Shown: positions 20,101 through 26,285 of the stretch, one piece after another
Numbering within the stretch: the stretch's first letter is position 1
Layout of the letters: each line of letters starts with the position of its first letter
Assembly (NCBI GenBank): GCA_964398315.1
Contig: CAYNMV010000019.1
Coordinates: forward strand, 1 to 64,000
DNA: 64,000 nt
Direction: 5' to 3'
Source: JADLCB01 sp964398315
Lineage (GTDB): Bacteria > Planctomycetota > Phycisphaerae > Tepidisphaerales > Tepidisphaeraceae
Program-made: the position numbers and the translations under genes
The notes under the pieces: model-generated
What the model saw: only the letters and a program-made list of their open reading frames with translations
The model's database searches: none
What the model was told of the DNA's origin: nothing

Positions 20101-20508
20101 GCGACTTTTCGCGTCGGCGAACGCCAGCGAGATCCGCTGCGGGGCCGGGAGCCGGTCATCGCTGATCTGGAGGCCGATGTAGATATTCTGGTCGTCGCGG
20201 CAGAGCCGCACGGCGGCGGTGAGATCTTCCTTCCCCCGGTATTCGCCCCGGGACCAGGAGGCATGGCGGTCGCCTTCCAGCACCACGGACGGTTCAGCGT
20301 CCGGCCAGTCGGACAGGTCGCCATCCACGCGGATCGGATTGGCGGCCCAGGGCACCTGTGACTTGACTTCCACCACAGGGACGTGCCCGACCGCCTCCTG
20401 CGATTTGATTTCGATCGCGCCGTTCAGCGCCTCGTTGCCCGCCGCCCACGCCGCCGGCAGGAGCGAACACGCGCCCGCCGCCAGCCACCGCATCACACTC
20501 AACCGCAT
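17164..20508 (-). CDS. Secreted CBM9-like plus GH42-like glycoside hydrolase
   Basis: About 1114 residues from the ATG at 20508, which has a GGAGAG ribosome-binding site and begins a signal peptide (MRLSVMRWLAAGACSLLPAAWAAG). Residues about 50-260 form a family-9 carbohydrate-binding-like domain (NPIRVDGDLSDWPDAEPSVV, DLTAAVRLCRDDQNIYIGLQISDD). A beta-sandwich and a helical stretch follow. The clan-A barrel starts at MKDGFYHDGDRPVFLWGPCVF, with WLWNEPWYTN as acid/base motif and PLVNTEIHISY as nucleophile motif. The C-terminal part includes a GATase-like domain (HEVLLAGESDYVKDSTYQGVLDYVRGG). It is a paralogue of the next gene downstream, with the binding module added. By architecture it degrades a complex glycan outside the cytoplasm. 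Confidence 0.75.
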   Translation of the reverse strand: MRLSVMRWLAAGACSLLPAAWAAGNEALNGAIEIKSQEAVGHVPVVEVKSQVPWAANPIRVDGDLSDWPDAEPSVVLEGDRHASWSRGEYRGKEDLTAAVRLCRDDQNIYIGLQISDDRLPAPQRISLAFADAKSRLILGWQDVGMRYGADDVHVIFVLGKDESVDMHWAHVQRRMDRSVVQDSFGSEAERLALLQQGAHPETYRSKIFAKTARKLDGEKSVTVFEAAIPWKSLAPYVPVSYEPLKMNIAVSDEDGTGVGASAGSVAWLPGLVGTYSAAHFPTLTFTPPSNRDGVDMHAQVPAYNYINTNIPVAFSFYNHGPERKGRLELLGKEGGEPLASTGVTLPSGFSSKNLPIHSEKVGAGEWELSGRLTLAGQEPSVVRVFAPTFSDTVAVQAIAEYEARLAALERNAESLEQLYKQVEARGLNTAYPLAYLTLQKMFIPRSREDLERGDSDRVRRNTETLENLYAQSKAYMEEILRNPDAQLKVPPRFDPERLTMKDGFYHDGDRPVFLWGPCVFWYLRAQQPQVIDLGFNSVVTEVPQDPGNAEAIKHVETYYAAGVSINASVQAPGLQLTGADAAKSPLLKEHPEMKNLDPNNFMPFVVQHPAARKAIEEGYNKSINFWKPFKGIRSYWLWNEPWYTNYSEMTRQDFIKYLKERYPTVADLNKRWKSQYANFEDIKLIEWPDPANYAPWYDFQQFRDELLVDFFGFLSDTAKGVDPRRPTHTKFMAASLHSFNIEKLQEVYDIAGHDGSMGDRDIMFLDYCRSLYPDKPLVNTEIHISYAGKKAVEMVAWRLALHGLADGNWWCWHSNQRFSDSLANAESMWALSISGLDIQRLFDPHMYALNQKHARVATLFPDVVERRSDVTMVRMRFEQATAQYALGLRPFYATEARIVEGELPRHEVLLAGESDYVKDSTYQGVLDYVRGGGIVIVTRGGFAHNEYGDPRDTSELIKLEGGEMYGEGARIYPLGEGRVICIDAIENQPDIVTDGGQALRGGPTPENQERRRVYERVLAKVMADNGLQDPVRIVAADETDPDALYGFDWRSVAVDGGYTLAVLPYGTNTPSSAKLVTAKPIRKIINLITEKEIAPDAFMLKNGPNLFHIELED

Positions 20509-20640
20509 GAATACTCTCCTGCAAAGGAACCGATGCCGCCCCAGGCCCGCGGAGCGGTTGTCGTCATCGCCGCATTCCATCCCGGCGGCACACAGGTGAA
20601 TACAGACACCCCGTTCTTCCGTTTAATGCAATCATCGCAA

Positions 20641-20650
20641 TTGTATTAAT
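20641..20650. promoter_or_regulatory. AT-rich TTGTAT half site upstream of the secreted glycosidase
   Basis: TTGTATTAAT lies in the AT-rich leader about 130 bp upstream of the glycosidase start at 20508. It shares the TTGTAT half of the TTGTATACAA sites at 2496 and 22753 but not the other half. It may be a degenerate operator or merely an AT-rich promoter element. Confidence 0.2.
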
Positions 20651-20812
20651 TTTTTCATCGCCAGGCCATAGCCCCCCAGCCGCCGAGATCACGGCGGCAC
20701 GACGCGGAATCGTCGTGCGCCGCGGCAAGCGGTGAGCGGTGAGCCATCGGCCCGCCAGCCGCCTGATCCCGTAATTGCCTGCCCGCGGCGCCGTATGGCA
20801 TCGGTTCGATTC

Positions 20813-20852
20813 CGCCCGTTGAGGCTCCGGCGTGCCGGAGCCTCAACGGGCG
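20813..20852. terminator. 19-bp perfect inverted repeat below the pseudopilin gene
   Basis: Arms at 20813-20831 and 20834-20852 are perfectly complementary, separated by two bases. The hairpin begins 19 bp beyond the stop of the minus-strand pseudopilin gene, the position of a terminator. There is no T tract on the exit side, so it could instead stabilise the mRNA 3' end. Between 20581 and 20812 I see no gene. Confidence 0.45.
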
Positions 20853-20870
20853 GGCGCAACCGGCCGAAAG

Positions 20871-21749
20871 TCAGTTGCCCTGGCTTCGAATCCAGAAGCT
20901 CCCGCGCCAGCTTCCGCCAAAGCCGCGCTCCCACCAACCGTGGCGCTTTCCGGTCAGGTCCGTGTCAATATCATCATCCCGATCGAAAACCGCGACATGC
21001 CCGTCGGCATAGAGCACGTTGTATCGCACCGGGTCGCCATGGTGCGCCGGCAAGAACGTCGCGGCGTTGGGAGCACCCCCGATCCCGTTCCAGAAGTTGT
21101 CTGCCATCAGTCCCAGCTTGTAGCGATTCATCGCCGCCAGTTTGGGGATCTGATGGTTGGGATGGGCGGGGTAGTTCGGCATGAACTCCTTCCGCATCGA
21201 GATGTAGCAATAGGATGAATAGAGCTGCGTCATCGAGCCGAACGACGGCATTCCCGTCAGGGGGTCTCCACCCTCGGCAATGCCCAATTGCCTGCCGCGG
21301 AGGAAGCCGCCCAGGAAGTAATCGAACGCTCCCTGCGAATCCCGCCCACGCGTATCGGCGGGGCAATAGAACATCTCCGGCGTCCTGATGTACCCATTCA
21401 CATACAGGTGCATCGGCCCGACGTAGTTCACATGGCGTGTGCCGTCGATTACCTGTGATCCGTAAACCAACGCCATGTTGTAATACTCTGGATTTTGCGG
21501 AGGGTTGGTGCTGTAGTAGCCTCCCGGCGGCGGGATGTATCCCTCATAGTCGCTGGCGTAGTTGTGGATCGCGATGCCGAACTGCCGAAGCTGGCTCTGG
21601 CAAGTCACCATCATGGCTGCCCGGCGTGCCTTGCCCAGCGCCGGCAACAACATACTGATGAGCAGCGCGATGATCGCGACCACCACGAGCAGTTCCACGA
21701 GCGTGAACCCGCCGGCGCGGGATGGCTGAGTACATGCCGATTTCGTCAT
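20871..21749 (-). CDS. Type II secretion-like pseudopilin (prepilin-type N terminus)
   Basis: A protein of 292 residues from the ATG at 21749, with GGAGG 6 bases upstream. The N terminus has the prepilin peptidase site and helix GGFTLVELLVVVAIIALL; cleavage would follow the second Gly. The globular part has NVLYADGHVAVF near the C terminus, the XADGHV motif common in planctomycete pseudopilin-like proteins. Cys residues in FYCPADTRG fit the family. Its ATG overlaps the TGA of the GntR regulator (ATGA), so the two are translationally coupled. The prior expectation is a minor pseudopilin or adhesin associated with secretion or substrate capture for the glycan locus; there is no direct evidence of partner proteins. 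Confidence 0.85.
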   Translation of the reverse strand: MTKSACTQPSRAGGFTLVELLVVVAIIALLISMLLPALGKARRAAMMVTCQSQLRQFGIAIHNYASDYEGYIPPPGGYYSTNPPQNPEYYNMALVYGSQVIDGTRHVNYVGPMHLYVNGYIRTPEMFYCPADTRGRDSQGAFDYFLGGFLRGRQLGIAEGGDPLTGMPSFGSMTQLYSSYCYISMRKEFMPNYPAHPNHQIPKLAAMNRYKLGLMADNFWNGIGGAPNAATFLPAHHGDPVRYNVLYADGHVAVFDRDDDIDTDLTGKRHGWWERGFGGSWRGSFWIRSQGN

Positions 21750-22525
21750 GACGAGCCTCCTTGAGATAGGGATGTGTCTTTGCTGATGATGGACCGGAGC
21801 CGGCTGAATTGAGTGACCGGCGTAGATTTGGATAAGCCCTGGTCGTAGTCGAAGGCGGCCAATCCTTCGGCCTTGCCACGCTGGAGGTGGTGGCGCATGC
21901 GGGCGCTGGCCGTGATGCCGTCGCGGCTGCGCAAGGCGCGGAGGATGCCATAGTGGTCGCGCAGCGTTCGGGCGAGCAGACGCAGCAGGTGTTCGCCGGG
22001 CAAAAATCGCCGGCGACCGCAAAGCTGTGTCAACAGCCGCAGGTCGGAGGCCACCTTGGCGGTCGGGGAAGAATGGGCCGCCTCCAGCATGATCGAATGG
22101 AAGCGCTGATCCAGTTCGATCTGCCTCTCCGCCAGATCGCCATCCAACTCCACCCCTCCCTGGCGACGGAACGCCCGAACCACCTCGCGCTGGCGCTCAC
22201 AGATCGCCTGGATCTCGACGAGTTGCTTTTCCGTGCGGCGTTCAGCTGCCAGCCGGGCCGCGTGGCTTTCCAGCAAGATGCGCAGGTCGTACAGGTCGGC
22301 CAGTTCATCGCGATGGAACGTCCTGACGAAGACCCCGTAATGGGGCAACTGCGTCGCCAGCCCCTCCGTCGCCAGGCGGTTCAGCGCTTCTCGCACCGGA
22401 GTTCGGCTGATCCCGATCTCCGCCGCAAGGGCCTCTTCCGACAGCCGCTCCCCCGACGCCAAGCCGCCGCGGAGCAGCTTGGCACGGATATGCTGATAGG
22501 CCCGCTCTTTGAAGCTAACTGCCAT
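21746..22525 (-). CDS. GntR family transcriptional regulator (FCD domain)
   Basis: A 259-residue regulator. The N-terminal winged helix (residues about 5-70) reads AYQHIRAKLLRGGLASGERLSEEALAAEIGISRTPVREALNRLATEGL, the standard GntR signature. The C-terminal helical FCD effector domain follows (LADLYDLRILLESHAARLAAE, DQRFHSIMLEAA, RDHYGILRALRSRDGITASARMRHHL), including His residues used by many FCD proteins to bind a metal and an organic acid. By family analogy the ligand would be a sugar acid or keto acid. It heads the minus-strand glycan locus and overlaps the pseudopilin start by four bases. An imperfect palindrome 227 bp upstream may be its own operator. Confidence 0.9.
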   Translation of the reverse strand: MAVSFKERAYQHIRAKLLRGGLASGERLSEEALAAEIGISRTPVREALNRLATEGLATQLPHYGVFVRTFHRDELADLYDLRILLESHAARLAAERRTEKQLVEIQAICERQREVVRAFRRQGGVELDGDLAERQIELDQRFHSIMLEAAHSSPTAKVASDLRLLTQLCGRRRFLPGEHLLRLLARTLRDHYGILRALRSRDGITASARMRHHLQRGKAEGLAAFDYDQGLSKSTPVTQFSRLRSIISKDTSLSQGGSS

Positions 22526-23159
22526 GTCGACCTGCCTGCCGTAAGCCCCCTTGCTCGGTCACGACCTTCGTCACCGCCCCCAACGGATTTCCCCTGCCGA
22601 TCGACGCCGCCAAGAGGCGAATGACCAATTTGGGGGCGCTGAAGTGCCGCCGGCCAGTCCGGATAGACGTTTCACTATGCTGGGCTACGACCCGAGAGTT
22701 CTATGAAATCGTCTCAAAGCCAGCGGCCTGGAATCTGCTACTCACACCTGGATTGTATACAGGAATACACAATATGCAAACCAATTCTCATTTCCTGCAT
22801 TTTGCCAGCCTATTAGACTGGCTTTTTCGTTCCTGCCAAGCAACCTGCTGCGGCGCTAATATCCAGCTCGTGCCGATTTTTATCGCTGTGGGCGGAATAT
22901 GCCTCCTGTTGCCTCTACTAGCATCTAGAGGAACTCGGTTACTGAGCTGTCTGCGCCAACAGATCATGCACATGGCGAGATCCATCAAGATCGTCTCGCG
23001 GATGCAAGTCGCGAGTTCCCCATGACCCCCTATTTCTGACGCGACGGGCATAAATTGCCTATCCAAACGGCCCCAGCGGTGTCTTTCCTGTTACAGGGGT
23101 GGGATTGATTTGGCGCGCTGCCCTGCGGCGTGCATGCTCGGCATGAGCCGGAGAGATTG
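22526..23159. other. Gene-poor AT-richer intergenic region
   Basis: No convincing gene lies in this 634-bp stretch. Composition is visibly lower in G+C than the flanks. It holds the imperfect palindrome at 22752-22773 and a weak GCCAG/CTGGC hairpin followed by TTTTT near 22805-22832. A 134-codon plus-strand open frame here has no ribosome-binding site and no recognisable sequence, so it is not called. Confidence 0.6.
22752..22773. promoter_or_regulatory. Imperfect palindrome with TTGTATACA, candidate operator
   Basis: The left arm ATTGTAT and the right arm ATACACAAT are near-complementary around a short centre. The left part TTGTATACAG matches nine of ten bases of the perfect palindrome at 2496. 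It lies upstream of the GntR gene, consistent with autoregulation (inference). Confidence 0.4.
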
Positions 23160-23336
23160 ATGCAGCAACCTGTTGAGCTAACACCGATCACCCCGATTTA
23201 TCGCGAGCTGCGCCCGCAACAGGAGGTTGCCCGCCCGGATGCGCCCCCCGCCAAGCCCCCCGACCTGACACTGGCCGACCAGATGCGCCGGATCGAACAG
23301 GAAGAGGAGCCGGAACGCTGGGATGGGCTGAGCTGA
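23160..23336 (+). CDS. Small hypothetical protein, 58 aa
   Basis: A short gene of 58 residues starting MQQPVELTPITPIYRELRPQ, with a GGAGAG ribosome-binding site about 6 bases upstream of the ATG. The protein is Pro-rich in its first half and ends in an acidic helix (ADQMRRIEQEEEPERWDG). It is followed 17 bp later by a GTGCCC/GGGCAC hairpin and T runs, a plausible terminator, which supports it as an independent unit. No family recognised. Confidence 0.55.
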   Translation: MQQPVELTPITPIYRELRPQQEVARPDAPPAKPPDLTLADQMRRIEQEEEPERWDGLS

Positions 23337-23352
23337 GGGCATGACGGCCGGT

Positions 23353-23386
23353 GTGCCCTGGGGCACGTTTTCACCGTTTTTTCGGA
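23353..23386 (+). terminator. Rho-independent-like terminator
   Basis: GTGCCC (23353-23358) pairs with GGGCAC (23361-23366), followed by GTTTT and later a run of six T. It sits 17 bp after the stop of the 58-residue gene. Confidence 0.5.
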
Positions 23387-23522
23387 TAATTGCCCCCCTG
23401 GGACAGCTTGCGATGGCATGTTGCCAAAAATGCAGCCCCCGCCGCGGGACCGCCAGGCCAAATCAGGCCACCTGATCGCAACAGGCGATCGGAACCCGCA
23501 ATATCCCGACAATTCGCTCCGT

Positions 23523-23550
23523 TTGACGCCCCCTCTGCCGCCTGTTAAAT
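23523..23550 (+). promoter_or_regulatory. Candidate sigma70 promoter for efp
   Basis: TTGACG (23523-23528), 16 bp spacer, TTAAAT (23545-23550). It lies about 88 bp upstream of the efp start on the same strand. The rest of 23387-23522 shows nothing else I can support. Confidence 0.45.
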
Positions 23551-23637
23551 TTTCGACCCCTCGCCTCCCTCCGGTCGTATAACCCAGAAAGCGCGGGGCA
23601 TACCTGCTGATTTCGTAACTGTTTTTGAGGAAAGAGC

Positions 23638-24192
23638 ATGCGAGCCAGTGACATCCGCCGCGGGACGGCGGTCGTGATCGATGGGACGTTGTATGTGGTG
23701 ACCAACGCCGACCACAATACCCCCGGCAACCTGCGAGCCAAGGTTCAGTTCAAGCTGCGGGATGTGCGCAAAGGGACGATCATCGACAAGCGTGTCGGCG
23801 CAACCGATGACATCGATGTTGTCACCCTTGACCGCCGGACGGTCGAATACCTCTATTCCGATGGGGATGGCCACATCCTCATGGACATGGAGACCTACGA
23901 GCAGGACACGATCCCGAAAGAGGTTTTCGGCGATGACATCCTGTACCTGAAGCCCAATACGCAGCTCACCGCCATGTATCACGATGGCAAGATCGTCAGC
24001 TATGAGCTGCCCAAGACGGTCGACCTGCAAGTGACCGACACCCCCCCGGGCATCAAAGGCGCCACCGCCACCAACCAGCAGAAGGAAGCCACGCTCGAGA
24101 CCGGCCTGAAGACCCGCGTGCCCCCCTTCATCGAGGTGGGCGAAGTGGTCCGCGTCAGCACCGACGGCGGCACCTATGTCAGCCGCGCCTGA
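23638..24192 (+). CDS. efp: Elongation factor P (atypical loop tip)
   Basis: A protein of 184 residues, the usual EF-P length, with all three OB-type domains. The KOW-like N-terminal domain begins MRASDIRRGTAVVIDGTLYVV. The middle domain includes EYLYSDGDGHILMDMETYEQ. The C-terminal domain is KGATATNQQKEATLETGLKTRVPPFIEVGEVVRVSTDGGTYVSRA, with the conserved V-T-G-V-P-like and D-T-R-like segments. EF-P enters the ribosomal E site and relieves stalling at polyproline. The loop that normally reads PGKGQA (Lys34 in E. coli) reads TPGNLRA here, so the modified Lys is replaced by Asn with equal spacing to the following KLR. GAGG precedes the start by 6 bases. The gene stands alone between its own promoter and terminator. 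Confidence 0.92.
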   Translation: MRASDIRRGTAVVIDGTLYVVTNADHNTPGNLRAKVQFKLRDVRKGTIIDKRVGATDDIDVVTLDRRTVEYLYSDGDGHILMDMETYEQDTIPKEVFGDDILYLKPNTQLTAMYHDGKIVSYELPKTVDLQVTDTPPGIKGATATNQQKEATLETGLKTRVPPFIEVGEVVRVSTDGGTYVSRA

Positions 24193-24222
24193 AGCGCGCA
24201 TTCCTGAACCGGACGGAATGAC

Positions 24223-24251
24223 ACAGCCCTGCCGCTGCGCGGGGCTGTTTT
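24223..24251 (+). terminator. Terminator after efp
   Basis: ACAGCCC (24223-24229) pairs with GGGCTGT (24242-24248), followed by TTT. It begins 31 bp after the efp stop codon, an orthodox intrinsic terminator position. Nothing else is recognisable up to 24478. Confidence 0.65.
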
Positions 24252-24478
24252 CCGCGCTGCCCTGCCCCTTTTTATGAGTCGCCAATCCCGGCTGGCCGAA
24301 GGTCCGATCTGCCGCCCCCGCTGGCAGTGCTGGCGGGTGGGATGTGTGATGTAACTCGCTTTAATACTGGCACATAGACCCACCGCACACTCGAAAGGGT
24401 GTGCTCCGCAGCGGCGGTGGAATCTGCTTAAGTTGCCCCTCTGAACCGGCCGATGCCGAGCATGGAAGGAGCGACACG

Positions 24479-25029
24479 ATGTCCTGCTGGGTTGCCCCAT
24501 TGATAGCGGCCGAGTTCCTGAAGGTGCCGATCGAGCAGATCCATGAGCGGATCCAGGCCGGCACGATTCCGAGCATGGTGGAGAACGGCTTTACGTTCGT
24601 TGATGTGCTGCCGGAGGTGGAGAACCTGCCGCTGCCGATCAGGCCGCCGCTTCCCCCGCCGACATTTACCCTCATCAGCGATGAGGAACTGGCCGCGTTG
24701 ATGGCGCCACTGGCGTTTGATGCTGAAGACGCCGCCCCGCAGCCGGATGATGATGACAGCTTCGAGCTGCCCCATGAAACGGATGAGGCCGGCGAAGAGA
24801 CGGACTGGTCGATCCAGCGTGCCCGTGCCGCCGCCGCCGCCCGCCGAATCGCCCCCCGCCNNNNNNNNNNNNNNNNNNNNNNNNNNNNNNNNNNNNNNNN
24901 NNNNNNNNNNNNNNNNNNNNNNNNNNNNNNNNNNNNNNNNNNNNNNNNNNNNNNNNNNNNTGGTCGATCCAGCGTGCCCGTGCCGCCGCCGCCGCCCGCC
25001 GAATCGCCCCCCGCCAGATCGCGGCATGA
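24479..25029 (+). CDS. Small helix-turn-helix-like protein (split by an assembly gap)
   Basis: The gene starts at ATG 24479 with AAGGAG 7 bases upstream. The N-terminal 45 residues (CWVAPLIAAEFLKVPIEQI, then HERIQAGTIPSMVENG) resemble the helix-turn-helix of excisionase/MerR-like proteins, in which the first helix reads AAEFLxVP. The remainder is Pro-rich, then strongly acidic (FDAEDAAPQPDDDDSFELPHE), then basic (ARAAAAARRIAPR). A 100-N gap interrupts it, but the 55 bases before and after the gap are identical. Collapsing that duplication gives one 131-residue protein ending RRIAPRQIAA and stop at 25029. Function unknown; perhaps a DNA-binding accessory protein. Confidence 0.6.
24861..24960. 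other. 100-N assembly gap flanked by a 55-bp duplication
   Basis: The 55 bases at 24806-24860 recur exactly at 24961-25015. This is the pattern of two contigs that share a k-mer overlap but were joined by scaffolding without merging. The true sequence probably lacks both the N run and one copy. Confidence 0.85.
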
Positions 25030-25037
25030 GTCATCGT

Positions 25038-25172
25038 ACGGAACGAACCCAATTTTCCCCTATCCGCTCCCCGAGGGGGTGCTGGAGGGCACCCTCACTC
25101 GTGCGGAACGAACCCAATTTTGCCCATCCGGCCCCCTGCCGCACCGGCCAATTTGCGGAACGAACCCAATCT
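25038..25172. repeat. GGAACGAACCCAATTT repeat cluster, 3 copies
   Basis: Copies at about 25039-25056, 25104-25121 and 25156-25172 share CGGAACGAACCCAATYT, separated by 65 and 52 bp from start to start. The same element occurs eight times at 56256-56615. The cluster occupies the intergenic space between the helix-turn-helix gene and the convergent amidohydrolase. Confidence 0.8.
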
Positions 25173-25249
25173 CACCAGCGCGCAGCTTCATCGGTCTGCC
25201 AGCCCTGAGAGACCGCTGGCAAAAATTTGTTGAACCCTCTGTTTCGATG

Positions 25250-26215
25250 TCATGCCGAGCGCCCGGGATCGGGCGCTGAGACGCGCAGCACCTGTGCAGC
25301 GCGGTGCCAATAGGCCGGATCGAACCCAATTTCGCGCTTGATCCGCACATCACGGCGCATCCAGTTGGGATCTTCCATGAGTTGCCAGGTGCGCTCCCAG
25401 CCCAGCTCGCGCACCGGCGGGATGGCGATGATCGGCCAGTCGCTGCCGTGCAGCAATTTTCCGCTGATGACCGGATGCTGCTGCACCGTCCGCAGGCCGT
25501 AGGCGCGGGCGGGCAGGGTCATGGCGGAGGTGTCGCCCCAGCAGTTTTCATATTCCTGCGCCATGCGCATGAAGGTGGGCAGGTAGTCCGCCCCCAGCGG
25601 CGAGGACCGGGTACCGCAGTGAGCCATGATGACCGTCACCCCGCGTTTCAGGGCCGGCTCGAGTCGTGCCGGGTCTTCCAGCCGCTTATCCACCCGCGGC
25701 AGCGACAGCTCGCCGCCGGTATGGCACAGCAGCGGCAGGCGATGATGAGCCAAAGCCTCATAGAACGGGATACAGCGCTCATCGGCCGGGTCCATCCCCT
25801 GGGTCGGCGGCAGCCATTTCAGCAGCACCGCCCCCGCCGCGATGCACCGTTCCAGCTCCGCCACCGCATCTTTCCGATACGGATGGACCGATGCCCCGAA
25901 CAGCATATTGCGATGCCGCCGGCACAGTTCGATGACATAGTCGTTGGTGACGTACAGATGGGTGTTGGGTTCATCTCGCCGGCCATCGCGGTCGTGGACG
26001 GCATCAAAGGCGAGGATCACCGCCGCATCCACGCCACTTTCGGCGATGGTGGCGGCGAGCCTGGCCTCCAGCGCCCGCTCGGTGGCCTCATCCTCCCCTT
26101 TCAGCCCCAGCCGCCAGCGCATGAAGCGAAACGGCAGCGAATCAAGCAGCCGCCGCGACATCCATCCATGTCCCGCCGACATCGCCGAAATGTGCACGTG
26201 GATGTCGAGGATCAT
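25250..26215 (-). CDS. Amidohydrolase (amidohydrolase 2/TIM-barrel metal hydrolase)
   Basis: About 321 residues from the ATG at 26215 (MILDIHVHISAM). The opening DIHVH is the His-x-His metal site on strand 1. Further conserved sites follow: LLCHTGGE (His), VIMAHCGTRSSPL (His) and LLHGSDWPI (Asp), in the order expected for the ACMSD/amidohydrolase-2 group of hydrolases and decarboxylases. The frame is open further upstream and would overlap nuoH, but that part shows no family sequence. The gene follows nuoH on the same strand. The physiological substrate cannot be told. Uncharacterised members of this group are common next to unrelated genes in planctomycetes. Confidence 0.75.
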   Translation of the reverse strand: MILDIHVHISAMSAGHGWMSRRLLDSLPFRFMRWRLGLKGEDEATERALEARLAATIAESGVDAAVILAFDAVHDRDGRRDEPNTHLYVTNDYVIELCRRHRNMLFGASVHPYRKDAVAELERCIAAGAVLLKWLPPTQGMDPADERCIPFYEALAHHRLPLLCHTGGELSLPRVDKRLEDPARLEPALKRGVTVIMAHCGTRSSPLGADYLPTFMRMAQEYENCWGDTSAMTLPARAYGLRTVQQHPVISGKLLHGSDWPIIAIPPVRELGWERTWQLMEDPNWMRRDVRIKREIGFDPAYWHRAAQVLRVSAPDPGRSA

Positions 26216-26285
26216 GGTGGATCGGATGCGCGATGAGCGAAAGGACCCCATGCCCTCTCGCTCATCGCGCATCACCCATTGGCGC

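Noticed and set aside
20803..20813. GGTTCGATTCC, a tRNA T-loop-like motif
   Set aside because: The flanking bases do not pair as a T stem and no acceptor stem, D arm or anticodon arm can be drawn. The match is chance next to the palindrome at 20813.
22621..23025. 134-codon plus-strand frame in the AT-richer gap
   Set aside because: No ribosome-binding site, no domain-like composition and no support from context.
25317..25332. Fourth copy of the repeat, GGATCGAACCCAATTT
   Set aside because: It lies inside the amidohydrolase coding end and encodes KREIGFDP, which fits the protein family; coincidence is more likely.
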